Shown here one piece after another: positions 8,279 through 17,143 of a stretch of 64,000 nt of DNA. The notes under the pieces were generated by a model that saw nothing but the letters and a program-made list of their open reading frames with translations, ran no database searches and was not told the DNA's origin. Both the position numbers and the translations under genes were made by a program. The stretch covers positions 1-64,000 of the forward strand of contig NZ_JACTVI010000011.1 in the NCBI RefSeq assembly GCF_014495685.1. The letters are read 5' to 3'. Source of the DNA: Streptomyces sp. TRM68367 (lineage in GTDB: Bacteria; Actinomycetota; Actinomycetes; Streptomycetales; Streptomycetaceae). Positions within the stretch are counted from its first letter, which is position 1. Each line of letters starts with the position of its first letter.

Positions 8279-9997
8279 CTACGTGGTGCGCGCCTCGACC
8301 GTGCTGTCCTCGGCCTCGTTCGACGAAGCCCCGTTCTCCAGGCCCTCCTCGAACGCCGTGACGGCCTGGTCGATGAGTCGCTGCTCCTGCTTCTTGCGCC
8401 GGGCGTCCAGATAGGCCTGACGTTCTTGGCGGAAGGACTTGAGCGTGGCGATGCTCATTCCGATCATCACCAGGCTGAAGGGCAGCGCGGTGATGATCGC
8501 CGCCGTCTGCAGCGTGCTCAGCGACGCGGTTCCGGTGCCGCTGGCCACCAGCAGCGCGATCGCCACGGCCCCTTCGGAAGCGGCCCAGAACACGCGGCTC
8601 CACACCGGCGGCTCGGGGTTGCCGCCGGAGGCCAGCATGTCGACGACGTAGCTTCCGGAGTCGGAGGAGGTGACGAAGAACAGCACGATCAGCAGGATTG
8701 CCGCCCCGGCGACGAAGGTACCGCCCGGCAGCGTGTCGAGCAGCTGGAAGAGCGCGCTGTTCGTACCGACCGTGCCGTCCTCGCCGACCAGTCCGCCGTC
8801 ACCGACCGTCTCGCGGTGGAGTGCCGAGCCGCCGAGGACGGCGAACCAGACGAAGGTCAGCAGAGTCGGCACCAGCAGCACGCCCGTGACGAACTCGCGA
8901 ACGGTCCGGCCGCGGGAGATACGGGCGATGAAGACGCCGACGAACGGAGCCCAGGAAATCCACCAGCCCCAGTAGAAGACCGTCCAGCCGCTGACCCAGG
9001 CGGTGCCCTCCTCGCCCTGGGAGGCGCCGGTGTCGAAGCTCAGTGCGAGGAGGTTCTGCAGATACGCGCCGATGTCCTGGACGAAGACGTTGAAGATGAA
9101 CAGCGTCGGGCCCGCGACGGCCACGAACACCATCAGCAGGCCGGCCAGGGTCATATTGATGTTCGACAGCCACTTGATGCCCTTGCCGATGCCCGTGACC
9201 ACGGAGATGGTGGCGATCAGGGTGATGCCGGCGATGAGGGCGATCTGAAGGGGCTTGCCGGGGTCGGTCGCCCATCCCTGGGACTCCAGTCCCGCGGAGA
9301 TCTGCAGGACGCCGAAGCCGAGCGAGGTGGCCACGCCGAAGAGGGTGCCGACGACGGCGATCGCGTCTATGACGTCACCCCAGGCGCCCTTGATCCGCTC
9401 GCCGAGGAGCGGCTCCAGAGCCCAGCGGATCGAGACGGGACGGCCCTTGCGGTGCACGGCATAGGCGACGCCGAGGCCGACCACGACGTAGATGGCCCAG
9501 GGGTGGATTCCCCAGTGCAGGAACGTCTGGACCATGGCGAACTCGCTCCGCTCGGCCTGGCCCTCGCCGATGCCCGGCCTGGGCGAGACGAAGTGGTTCA
9601 GCGGCTCGGCGACACCCCAGAAGACCAGCCCGATGCCCATGCCGGCGGCGAACAACATCGCCAGCCACGAGCCCAGGCCGAACTCGGGATCCTCGTCGTC
9701 CTTGCCGAGCTTGATGTCTCCGTAGCGGCCGATGCCGACCCAGAGGACGAAGATCACGAAGAGTGAGACCAGGGCGGTGTAATACCAGCCGAGGTCGGCG
9801 ATGATCTCCTCCTGCACCGTGCTGATGACGTCCTGCGCGGAGTTCCTGAAGATCGTGGCGTAGAGAACGAAGGCGAGAATGATGATCGCGGACGGCCAGA
9901 AGACGCGCGGTGCGATCGAGGCCGTGTGGGACCGGGGCTCCGCCTCTTCTTGATCCGAAGTGTCGGCTGGTGATTTCGACATCTGGGGAGCAGCCAT
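8279..9997 (-). CDS. BCCT family betaine/carnitine/choline-type transporter
   Basis: Imports quaternary ammonium compounds with Na+ or H+ across the plasma membrane. The 572-residue chain has about 12 hydrophobic segments, the early FGLGSWLAMLFAAGMGIGL substrate-site stretch and the BCCT signature YWGWWISWAPFVGVFIAR near residue 340. A hydrophilic C-terminal tail resembles the osmosensing tail of BetP-like carriers. ATG 9997 is chosen for an upstream purine-rich AAGGAAAG; an in-frame start at 10030 adds only polar residues. It is convergent with the oxidoreductase gene and shares its terminator. Next to glyA, sdaA and purU, glycine betaine is the best substrate guess. Import for catabolism rather than only osmoprotection is inference. 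Confidence 0.93.
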   Translation of the reverse strand: MAAPQMSKSPADTSDQEEAEPRSHTASIAPRVFWPSAIIILAFVLYATIFRNSAQDVISTVQEEIIADLGWYYTALVSLFVIFVLWVGIGRYGDIKLGKDDEDPEFGLGSWLAMLFAAGMGIGLVFWGVAEPLNHFVSPRPGIGEGQAERSEFAMVQTFLHWGIHPWAIYVVVGLGVAYAVHRKGRPVSIRWALEPLLGERIKGAWGDVIDAIAVVGTLFGVATSLGFGVLQISAGLESQGWATDPGKPLQIALIAGITLIATISVVTGIGKGIKWLSNINMTLAGLLMVFVAVAGPTLFIFNVFVQDIGAYLQNLLALSFDTGASQGEEGTAWVSGWTVFYWGWWISWAPFVGVFIARISRGRTVREFVTGVLLVPTLLTFVWFAVLGGSALHRETVGDGGLVGEDGTVGTNSALFQLLDTLPGGTFVAGAAILLIVLFFVTSSDSGSYVVDMLASGGNPEPPVWSRVFWAASEGAVAIALLVASGTGTASLSTLQTAAIITALPFSLVMIGMSIATLKSFRQERQAYLDARRKKQEQRLIDQAVTAFEEGLENGASSNEAEDSTVEARTT

Positions 9998-10118
9998 GCT
10001 CACTTTCCTTCTGTCGTCGGGCTGGGGCATGGTGGGTCGGACGCTGTCGTCCGGCCCTGGTGGTCTCAGCGGCTTCCACCGACTCGGACCGCCTCACACT
10101 GGGCGGCACCGCGTGGGA

Positions 10119-10158
10119 CTGTTGCGCAGTAAGAGATTCTCATCTGATTGCGCAACAG
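10119..10158. promoter_or_regulatory. Operator-like inverted repeat upstream of the BCCT gene
   Basis: A perfect 10-bp inverted repeat, ctgttgcgca (10119-10128) and tgcgcaacag (10149-10158), lies about 120 bp upstream of the BCCT start. Its AT-rich 20-base centre itself contains GAGATTCTC. The spacing and half-site resemble operators of IclR-type regulators. The same half-site occurs at 8076-8083 and 5546-5578. Confidence 0.6.
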
Positions 10159-10181
10159 CGAACACTCCTTGCGTCTCGCCG

Positions 10182-10578
10182 TCAAGGCCCTTCGCACCAG
10201 TCGCCGGGCTCTCGACCAGCATCGAAATCGCCCTGTGACCCTCGGGGCGACTCGCTGCCGCCGGGCACCCCGTACACGGTCCGCCCGAGCACCATCGTCG
10301 GCGCGGAGCCGCGCTTGCCGGCGACCGCGACGCGACCGCACAGCAGGAACGAGAAGACGATGCCGGCCACCCCCGCGGTCAGCGCCTGCCAGAAGGAGAT
10401 CCCGAAGCCGAGCGCGAACGCGCCGTAGCTCGGCCCGCGCCCGGAGACGTCGGCCCCGACCCAGGGCCGGAACAGCGCCCGCGGAGTGCCCTTGCGCTCG
10501 GCGTCCCCGATCACGTCCAGGCCGTGTGTCTCCACCCGGAGCCGCCGGGCCGCGGTGCGCTGTCGAGGGGGCCGTCAT
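10182..10578 (-). pseudogene. Truncated NCS1 (cytosine/purine permease) remnant
   Basis: Residues such as VETHGLDVIGDAERKGTPRA, SYGAFALGFGISFWQAL, FSFLLCGRVAVAGKRGSAPT and MVLGRTVYGV are typical of the first two membrane helices of NCS1 cytosine/hydantoin permeases. The normal protein has about 12 helices and 450-500 residues. Here similarity stops near 10245 and the frame ends at 10182. The N-terminal leader (ATG 10578) is in another frame, with the break near 10540. This is a relic, not a working transporter. Confidence 0.75.
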
Positions 10579-10751
10579 GGTCGACCTGCCTGTTCGAGAG
10601 GGCGGGCGGAAGCCGGGTGGACCCGGACTCCGACCTCGGCCTGACCGCCGCACAGCGCGCCGAGCAGGCCCGCGAGGGCGGCAGGCCCGGCCAGTCCCAG
10701 CACCTGCGCGAGGTGCCCAGAACTCCGGTGCAGGAGGAACTCGACCGCTGA
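10577..10751 (+). pseudogene. Small frameshifted gene, unknown function
   Basis: ATG 10577 has GAGGGG 6 bases upstream. The frame begins MVDLPVREGGRKPG. The plausible conserved continuation, DLGLTAAQRAEQAREGG...PRTPVQEELDR, is in the next frame and stops at 10751, so a single-base indel near 10615 would unite them. The charged composition suggests a small soluble protein. Its start overlaps the start of the permease relic on the other strand, so at most one of the two was ever translated from here. Assignment is tentative. Confidence 0.35.
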
Positions 10752-10819
10752 CGACGGCGGACACATCAGGGACGACGACGGACGACCGTGGACGACAGCG
10801 ACGACGACAGGAGTGCCCC

Positions 10820-11319
10820 ATGGTGCGCAGGAAGATGGAAGGCGACGAGCAGCAGCGCGCGGCGGCGGCCCGCGAGGCCCACAGGGCCGGCGAGGCGCCC
10901 AGCGCCCGCAGCGTGACGACCGGGGCGTCGAAGCAGCGCGCGCACCGCGGCTGCGCGCCGCACGAGGAACGGATCGCCGCCCGTCACCGCGGCAAGCAGC
11001 AGTGGCGTCCCGGTGACCCGGCCCAGCGGGAGGGAAGGGGCCGCACCGCGCCGGACACGGAACCGACCTTCGCCGGCCGTCAGCCGCCCGACTACACCGA
11101 CCGGCACGAGCAGGTGTTCCGGTCACTGAGCGGGGCCCAGGAGCGCCACGGCGGCGAGGCCGTCCACCTGGACGAGATCGCCCGCGCGTCGGGGCTGCCC
11201 CCGGACGAGACCCGGACCCTGCTGCACGACTGGCCCAGGTCCACCGCCTGGTGACGGAGCTGGTGGGAAACGACGAGCCGGACCTCGGACCGCGGTACGA
11301 GGTGAAGCCCCGGCTGTGA
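10820..11319 (+). pseudogene. Hypothetical actinobacterial regulator-like protein, C-terminal frameshift
   Basis: ATG 10820 has AGGAGT 5 bases upstream. The first ~140 residues comprise a charged N-terminal region (KMEGDEQQRAAAAREAHRAG...TTGASKQ) and a helical segment (YTDRHEQVFRSLS, AVHLDEIARASGLPPDETRTLLHDW) resembling a winged-helix half. The frame then ends at TGA 11252-11254. Restoring one C near 11228 gives LAQVHRLVTELVGNDEPDLGPRYEVKPRL, stopping at 11319, which reads as a natural C-terminus. It is therefore a single-base deletion, or a base-calling error, in a conserved hypothetical gene. DNA binding is inferred only from the helix pattern. Confidence 0.55.
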
Positions 11320-11391
11320 GGCGGAGCGGTACCGCAACCGCTCCGCCGGGGCGGCCGGTTGACTGATCCGGCGAGGGCCGCACGGGATCTT

Positions 11392-11427
11392 GACGGCGTC
11401 GATGTTACCGGTAACATCGACGCCGTC
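11392..11427. promoter_or_regulatory. Perfect 36-bp palindrome, LacI-type operator
   Basis: The half-site gacggcgtcgatgttacc (11392-11409) is followed directly by its exact reverse complement (11410-11427). The core ATGTTACCGGTAACAT, with a central CG, fits operators of LacI-family sugar repressors. It lies 62 bp upstream of the MFS start. The LacI gene at 17144 is the obvious candidate binder. I found no second copy in the window. Confidence 0.8.
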
Positions 11428-11488
11428 GATGTACGACGCCATCCGTGCCCGTCCCCCACGCCGCCGTGGGCCGTCATCCGGAGTCCGC

Positions 11489-12685
11489 GTGAGAGACCAG
11501 ACGACCGCACCGCGCGAGACCCGTGTCCAACAGGCTTCGCACGCCCCGGTGTTCAGCCCGGCCGCCGTGGTCGCGTCCTGCGTGGGCTTCGTGCTCATCG
11601 GCGCGCTCCAGGCCCTGTACGGGCCCGCGATCCCCGCCCTGCGCGAGGAGTTCGGCCTGAGTCCCTCGGCCGCGGGGCTGGGGCTGAGCGCGCACTTCGT
11701 CGGCGGAGTGGCCGGTGTGCTGCTCTTCGACCGGCTGTACGGCCGGATGAGCAACCGGCGGCTGCTCGGCGGCTCGTACCTGCTGATGGCCGTCGGCGCG
11801 GCGGGGTTCGCCCTCGCGCAGAACTGGCCCACGGCCCTGGCCATGGCGCTGCTGGCCGGGCTGGGCTTCGGCGGGATCGACTACGGCCTCAACCAGCTGT
11901 TCGCCGTCGGTTTCGGGCACCGTTCGACCGCCATGCTGAACATCCTCAACGCCCACTTCGGGGTGGGCGCGATCCTCGGCCCCGCGCTGATCGGCGCGGT
12001 CGGCGCGGAGCACCATCCGGCCGTCTTCCTGGGCTTCGCGCTGCTCAACCTGCCGCTGCTGCTGTGCCTGCGGGGCGTACGGGACGAGGCACCGCAGCCG
12101 GCCGGGGCGGGCCCGGCGTCCGTCGCGCGGCCGCTGGGCCGCAGCCTGGGCTCGGTCCTCGCCGTGTTCGTCGCGCTGTACGTCCTGCACGTCGGCATCG
12201 AGGCGGGCGTCGGCGGCTGGGAGCCCACGCACCTGGAGACCGTCGGCTACGGCGCGGGCGTCGCCGCCACCGCCACCTCCGTGTACTGGCTCATGATGAC
12301 CGTCGGCCGTTTCCTCGTCGCGCCGGTCGCGCTGCGCTTCTCCGCGCAGGCCATCATCACCGTGTCCTGCGCGGGCATGACGGTGTGTCTGCTGCTGGCG
12401 ACCGTGCCGGCTCTCGCCCCGTACGCCTACGCCGGTGTCGGTCTGTTCATCGCGCCGATCTTCCCCACCGGGCTGCCGTGGCTCCACCGGGCCGCGCCGC
12501 AGGCCCGCCGGGCGGGCGCGGTGGTCATCGCCGCCTCGATGGCCGGCGGGGTCGCGGCGGGCCCGGCGCTGGGCAAGGCCATCGAGTGGTCCGGGATCCG
12601 CGCGGTGCCGCTGCTGCTGTGCGGGGTGTCGGTGCTGTGTCTGGCCGCCACGGTCTGGCTGATCCGCGCGACCAGAACCCGCTGA
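11489..12685 (+). CDS. MFS transporter, probably sugar uptake
   Basis: A 398-residue major facilitator protein with about 12 transmembrane segments, starting FSPAAVVASCVGFVLIGAL. The MFS loop-2 motif appears as LFDRLYGRMSNRRLLGGSYL, and a C-terminal half begins near VLAVFVALYVLHVGIEAG. Overall layout resembles FucP-like sugar permeases. GTG 11489 has CCGGAG 5 bases upstream; in-frame ATGs upstream would translate through the palindromic operator. It is followed by two GH35 genes in the same direction, so uptake of a galactoside or its hydrolysis product is likely. Substrate is not determinable from sequence. Confidence 0.85.
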   Translation: MRDQTTAPRETRVQQASHAPVFSPAAVVASCVGFVLIGALQALYGPAIPALREEFGLSPSAAGLGLSAHFVGGVAGVLLFDRLYGRMSNRRLLGGSYLLMAVGAAGFALAQNWPTALAMALLAGLGFGGIDYGLNQLFAVGFGHRSTAMLNILNAHFGVGAILGPALIGAVGAEHHPAVFLGFALLNLPLLLCLRGVRDEAPQPAGAGPASVARPLGRSLGSVLAVFVALYVLHVGIEAGVGGWEPTHLETVGYGAGVAATATSVYWLMMTVGRFLVAPVALRFSAQAIITVSCAGMTVCLLLATVPALAPYAYAGVGLFIAPIFPTGLPWLHRAAPQARRAGAVVIAASMAGGVAAGPALGKAIEWSGIRAVPLLLCGVSVLCLAATVWLIRATRTR

Positions 12686-12830
12686 CCCTCGCGACCAGAA
12701 CCCGCTGACCCTCGCGACCAGAACTCGCTGTCCCACGCCGCCTGAGTCCGCTGATCCCCGCCACCCCGACCGCGCTGATCCCCGCCACCGGAACTCGCTG
12801 AAATCCGCCACTCAAACTTGCCGACCCGAC
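12668..12830. repeat. Degenerate 23-bp tandem repeat (about 7 units)
   Basis: Units begin at 12668, 12691, 12714, 12737, 12760, 12784 and 12807. Units 1 and 2 are identical (gcgaccagaacccgctgaccctc), and later ones diverge stepwise toward GCCACC...CGCTGA.... The array starts inside the last codons of the MFS gene, supplies its stop codon and ends 30 bp before the GH35 start. No coding role is seen. Confidence 0.8.
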
Positions 12831-12860
12831 CCCGTACTTCGAAGCGAAGGGAAGCTCCGC

Positions 12861-14627
12861 ATGCCCGCTCTGACGACGACGTCCGACGGTTTCCTGCTGC
12901 ACGGCGAGCCGCTGAGGATCATCTCCGGCGCGCTGCACTACTTCCGCGTCCACCCCGACCAGTGGACCGACCGGCTGCGCAAGGCCCGGCTGATGGGCCT
13001 CAACTCGGTGGAGACGTACCTCCCGTGGAACCTCCACCAGCCGGATCCGGACGGCCCGCTCGTCCTCGACGGCTTCCTCGACCTGCCCCGCTTTCTCCAA
13101 CTGGCGTGCGACGAGGGGCTGCACGTGCTGCTGCGTCCCGGCCCGTTCATCTGCGCCGAGTGGGACGAGGGCGGCCTGCCCGCCTGGCTCACCGCGGATC
13201 CGGACATCCGGCTGCGCTCCAGCGACCCGCGGTTCACCAAGTCCGTCGACCGCTACCTCGACCTGCTGCTGCCCCCGCTCCTGCCGTACATGGCGGCCTC
13301 CGGCGGCCCGGTCATCGCCGTGCAGCTGGAGAACGAGTACGGCGCCTACGGCGAGGACGCCCCGTACCTGAAGCACCTGGCCGACTCGCTGCGTTCACGC
13401 GGCGTCGAGGAGCTGCTGTTCACCTGCGACCAGGCCGACCCCGCGCACCTGGCCGCCGGCGGCCTGCCCGGCGTACTCGCCACCAGCACCTTCGGCAGCC
13501 GGGTCGAGCAGTGCCTCGGGCGACTGCGCGAGCATCAGCCCGAAGGCCCGCTGATGTGCGCCGAGTTCTGGATCGGCTGGTTCGACCGCTGGGGTGGTCC
13601 GCACCATGTACGGGACGCGGCGGACGCGGCCGCCGACCTGGACCGGCTGCTGTCCGCGGGGGCGTCCGTGAACATCTACATGTTCCACGGCGGCACCAAC
13701 TTCGGCTTCACCAACGGCGCCAACCACAAGCACGCCTACGAGCCCACCGTCACGTCGTACGACTACGACGCCGCGCTCACCGAGTGCGGTGACCCGGGCC
13801 CGAAATACCACGCCTTCCGCGAGGTCATCGCCCGCCACGCGCCCGTCCCCGACGAGCCCGCCCCGGAACCCGGCCCCAAACTCCCGCCCGCCACCGTCCG
13901 GTTGGACCAGCGGGCGCCGCTGTTGCCCTACGCGGGCGCGGCCACCGACCCGGTGCGCGGCGACGACCCGCTGACCATGGACCGGCTCGGCCACCGCACC
14001 GGCTACGCCCTGTACCGCACCACGGTCGCCGCGTCCGGCGACGGCCTGCTGCACTTCGCAGGCGGGGCCGGCGACCGCGCGCAGGTCTTCCTCGACGGCG
14101 CCCCCGTCGGCGTACTGGAGCGCGAACGCCACGACGAGACGCTGCCCGTGCGCCTGCCGCGCCCCGGTGCCACGCTGGAGGTCCTCGTCGAGAACATGGG
14201 CGGCGTCAACTACGGGCCCCGTATCGGCGCCCCCAAGGGCCTGCTCGGGCCGGTCTCCTTCGACGGCACCGTCCTGCGCGGCTGGGAGTGCCGCCCGCTG
14301 CCCCTGGACGACCTCGCGGCGGTGCCGTTCGCCCCGGCCGACGAGGCGACAACGGCCGTACCGGCGTTCCACCGCGGCACGTTCGAGGTGGACGTCCCCG
14401 CCGACACGTTCCTCGCCCTGCCGGGCTGGACCAAGGGGCAGGCCTGGGTCAACGGCTTCCACCTGGGCCGCTACTGGAACCGCGGCCCGCAGCGCACCCT
14501 GTACGTCCCCTCCCCCGTGCTGCGCCCCGGCACCAACGAGGTGGTCCTGCTGGAGCTGCACGGCACCACAGCGGCCCGCGCCCTGCTGACCGACACCCCC
14601 GACCTCGGACCGGAGAACACCTGGTGA
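12861..14627 (+). CDS. GH35 beta-galactosidase
   Basis: A 588-residue retaining glycosidase that hydrolyses terminal beta-galactosides; no signal peptide is visible, so it is probably cytoplasmic. The TIM barrel occupies roughly residues 1-330. The acid/base glutamate is in QLENEYG near residue 157 and the nucleophile in CAEFWIGW near residue 234; the GH35 N-terminal signature ISGALHYFRVHP is clear. Two beta-sandwich domains follow, ending in LPGWTKGQAWVNGFHLGRYW. ATG 12861 has AAGGGAAG upstream. The stop overlaps the start of the next GH35 gene (TGATG), indicating translational coupling. Cytoplasmic location suits a substrate brought in by the adjacent MFS protein. Confidence 0.95.
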   Translation: MPALTTTSDGFLLHGEPLRIISGALHYFRVHPDQWTDRLRKARLMGLNSVETYLPWNLHQPDPDGPLVLDGFLDLPRFLQLACDEGLHVLLRPGPFICAEWDEGGLPAWLTADPDIRLRSSDPRFTKSVDRYLDLLLPPLLPYMAASGGPVIAVQLENEYGAYGEDAPYLKHLADSLRSRGVEELLFTCDQADPAHLAAGGLPGVLATSTFGSRVEQCLGRLREHQPEGPLMCAEFWIGWFDRWGGPHHVRDAADAAADLDRLLSAGASVNIYMFHGGTNFGFTNGANHKHAYEPTVTSYDYDAALTECGDPGPKYHAFREVIARHAPVPDEPAPEPGPKLPPATVRLDQRAPLLPYAGAATDPVRGDDPLTMDRLGHRTGYALYRTTVAASGDGLLHFAGGAGDRAQVFLDGAPVGVLERERHDETLPVRLPRPGATLEVLVENMGGVNYGPRIGAPKGLLGPVSFDGTVLRGWECRPLPLDDLAAVPFAPADEATTAVPAFHRGTFEVDVPADTFLALPGWTKGQAWVNGFHLGRYWNRGPQRTLYVPSPVLRPGTNEVVLLELHGTTAARALLTDTPDLGPENTW

Positions 14628-17002
14628 TGCACGTGTTGCGCGTTCCCGCGCCCGCCGCTCCCCCACTGACCGGACACCTGCCCTTCGCGGACGCGCCGGG
14701 CGCGCCCGACCCGATCGAGGTCACCAGCCGCTGGCTGACCCGCGGCGGGCGCCCCTGGTTCCCGGTCTCCGGCGAGTTCCACTACTCCCGCTACCCTGCC
14801 CGGGACTGGGAGGAGGAGCTGCTGAAGATGAAGGCGGGCGGGGTGACCGCCGTGGCCTCCTACGTCATCTGGATCCACCACGAGGAGGTGGAGGGCCGGG
14901 TCCGTTTCGACGGCGACCGCGACCTGCGCCGTTTCGCCGGGCTGTGCGCCCGCCACGGCCTGGACTTCATTCCCCGCATCGGCCCCTGGTCCCACGCGGA
15001 GGTACGCAACGGCGGTCTGCCCGACTGGCTGCCGGCCCGCGGCTGCACGCCCCGCACCGACGACCCGGCCTACCTGGAGCCCGTACGCGCCTGGTTCGCG
15101 GCGATCGCCGGGCAGCTGCGCGGCCTGGACCGGGCGAGCGGCGGGCCGATCGTCGCGGTTCAGATCGAGAACGAGCTGTACGACCAGCCCGGCCACCTGC
15201 GCACGCTCAAGCGCATGGCCCAGGAGGCCGGGCTGAGCGCCCCGCTGTGGACGTCGACCGCCTGGGGCGGGGTCCAGTTGCCGGGCGAGGAGTTGCTTCC
15301 GCTGTACGGCGGCTATCCGGAGGCGTTCTGGACCGAGGCGGACGGCGGCTGGCCCGACACCTGCCGCAAGCACTTCTTCTTCACCCACCAGCGCGACGAC
15401 GAGGGCATCGGCGCCGACCTGCGGCCCACGACCGTGCGCGGCGGCGCCCCCGACGCCCTCGCCGACCGGTTCCCGTGGGCCACCTGCGAGCTGGGCGGCG
15501 GCATGGCGGTGGCGTACCACCGCAGGCCGCGGGTGGAGGCGGCCGACATCGGCGCGCTGGGGCTGACCAAGATCGGCTGCGGTTCGGTGTGGCAGGGCTA
15601 CTACATGTTCCACGGTGGCACCAATCCGCCCGGCGAGCTGACGACCCTCCAGGAGTCGCACGACACCGGCTACCCGAACGACCTGCCGGCCCTGACGTAC
15701 GACTTCCAGGCGCCGCTCGGCGAGTACGGCCAGGTGCGGCCGTCGTACCATGAACTCCGTGTGCAGCACCTGCTGTTGGCCGACTTCGGGCAGCGCATCG
15801 CCCCCATGGAGTCGGTGCTGCCGAAGCGGCGGCCGGGCGGGCAGCACGACCGGGACACGCTGCGGTGGGCCGTGCGCTCCGACGGCGCCTCGGGCTTCCT
15901 GTTCGTCACCAACCACCAGCCGCACGAGCCGCTGCCGGACCACCCTGAGACGACGTTCACCGTCGAATTCCCCGACGCCCCCGCGCTGACGCTGCCCAGC
16001 AGCCCCGTCACGGTTCCCGCGGGCGCCTACTTCTGCTGGCCGCTGCGGCTCGACGTCGGCGGGCTGCGGCTGGAGTGGGCCACCGCCCAGCCGGTGTGCA
16101 CGGTCGACGCGGACGGCCGTACGGTCCTGGTGCTGGCCGCCGCCGACGGCATCGCGCCCGAACTCGCGCTGGCCGAGGGCACGGTGGCGTCGGTCCGGGC
16201 GCCTTCGGGGGACATCGCTCCCGTCGGCGACCGGATCCTGGTCACCGGGCTGCGGCCCGGCACCGACGCCCTGGTCGAGGTGGACACCGCCGACGGCGGG
16301 CGGGTCGGCCTGCTCGTCCTGGACGCGGCGACGGCACGAACCGTCTACCGGGGCGTGGCCTGGGGTGCCGAGCGGCTGGTGCTGTGCCCGGACGGGGTGG
16401 TGTTCGACCCGGACCGGGGTGAGGTACGGCTGCACAGCTCCGCCGAGCGGCCGTCGTTCGCGGTGCTGCCCGCGCCGTCACAAGGCCTGGGGGTGCACGG
16501 GGCGGACGTGCGCGAGGCGGCGGACGGGGTGTTCACCCGGTACACGATCGACGCCGGCTCCGCGCCCCGTGACACTGCTGCTCCCGTCACCCTCGTACGG
16601 CCCGCACGTCCCGCCCCCGAGCCCGTCACCGGCGTGCTGGGCCGGGCGAGCGTGCCCGACGGCAGGTTCTTCGGCGCGGTGGCCGCCGAGTACCGCGTCG
16701 ACGTGCCGGAGGACCTGCCCGAGGGCACGCTGCTGCGCGTGCGCTGGACCGGGGACGTGGCGCGGGCGTACGTGGGCGATGTCCTGGTCGCCGACCAGTT
16801 CTTCTCGGGCCGCGGGTGGGACATCGGCCTCGGCCGGCTGCCCGCCGGGGTGCGCTCCGACGGTCTGCGGCTGCGGGTGCTGCCGCTGGCCGCCGACGCC
16901 GCGGTGTACGTGCCGGGGCAGGCGGGCGAGGGGTGGCGTACCGCCGCCGTGGAAGGTGCCGAGTGGGTGTGCACGCGGTCGTGGCCGGTGCGGGCGGGCT
17001 GA
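14627..17002 (+). CDS. Large GH35-family glycosidase
   Basis: A 791-residue GH35 member, divergent from its neighbour. The motif SGEFHYSRYPARDWEEEL starts the barrel. The acid/base glutamate is in QIENELYD near residue 180, the likely nucleophile is in CELGGGMA near residue 287, and YMFHGGTNPPGELTTLQES follows. The C-terminal ~400 residues are beta-sandwich-like (ends EGWRTAAVEGAEWVCTRSW). Start ATG 14627 shares one base with the preceding stop; GTG 14624 is an alternative. The two GH35 enzymes probably act in sequence on one oligosaccharide, for example different galactosyl linkages in plant polysaccharide fragments. No secretion signal is visible. Confidence 0.92.
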   Translation: MHVLRVPAPAAPPLTGHLPFADAPGAPDPIEVTSRWLTRGGRPWFPVSGEFHYSRYPARDWEEELLKMKAGGVTAVASYVIWIHHEEVEGRVRFDGDRDLRRFAGLCARHGLDFIPRIGPWSHAEVRNGGLPDWLPARGCTPRTDDPAYLEPVRAWFAAIAGQLRGLDRASGGPIVAVQIENELYDQPGHLRTLKRMAQEAGLSAPLWTSTAWGGVQLPGEELLPLYGGYPEAFWTEADGGWPDTCRKHFFFTHQRDDEGIGADLRPTTVRGGAPDALADRFPWATCELGGGMAVAYHRRPRVEAADIGALGLTKIGCGSVWQGYYMFHGGTNPPGELTTLQESHDTGYPNDLPALTYDFQAPLGEYGQVRPSYHELRVQHLLLADFGQRIAPMESVLPKRRPGGQHDRDTLRWAVRSDGASGFLFVTNHQPHEPLPDHPETTFTVEFPDAPALTLPSSPVTVPAGAYFCWPLRLDVGGLRLEWATAQPVCTVDADGRTVLVLAAADGIAPELALAEGTVASVRAPSGDIAPVGDRILVTGLRPGTDALVEVDTADGGRVGLLVLDAATARTVYRGVAWGAERLVLCPDGVVFDPDRGEVRLHSSAERPSFAVLPAPSQGLGVHGADVREAADGVFTRYTIDAGSAPRDTAAPVTLVRPARPAPEPVTGVLGRASVPDGRFFGAVAAEYRVDVPEDLPEGTLLRVRWTGDVARAYVGDVLVADQFFSGRGWDIGLGRLPAGVRSDGLRLRVLPLAADAAVYVPGQAGEGWRTAAVEGAEWVCTRSWPVRAG

Positions 17003-17143
17003 GCACCGCCCGCTGCTCGGCCCTGGCGGCCGGGCGCCCAGGGCGCTGTCTCCCTCGGGCCCGCCCCGGCCCCGCCCGGCCTATGCTGTGATCCTGCCGG
17101 GCGGGACCGGACCGCCGTACCGACGTCGAGGAACACGACCGCC

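Noticed and set aside
12668..12830. CRISPR array
   Set aside because: Units are contiguous with no spacers and degrade progressively, and no cas gene is present.
14471..16435. 654-codon leftward frame opposite the large GH35 gene
   Set aside because: No motif; the sense strand carries both catalytic glutamates in context.
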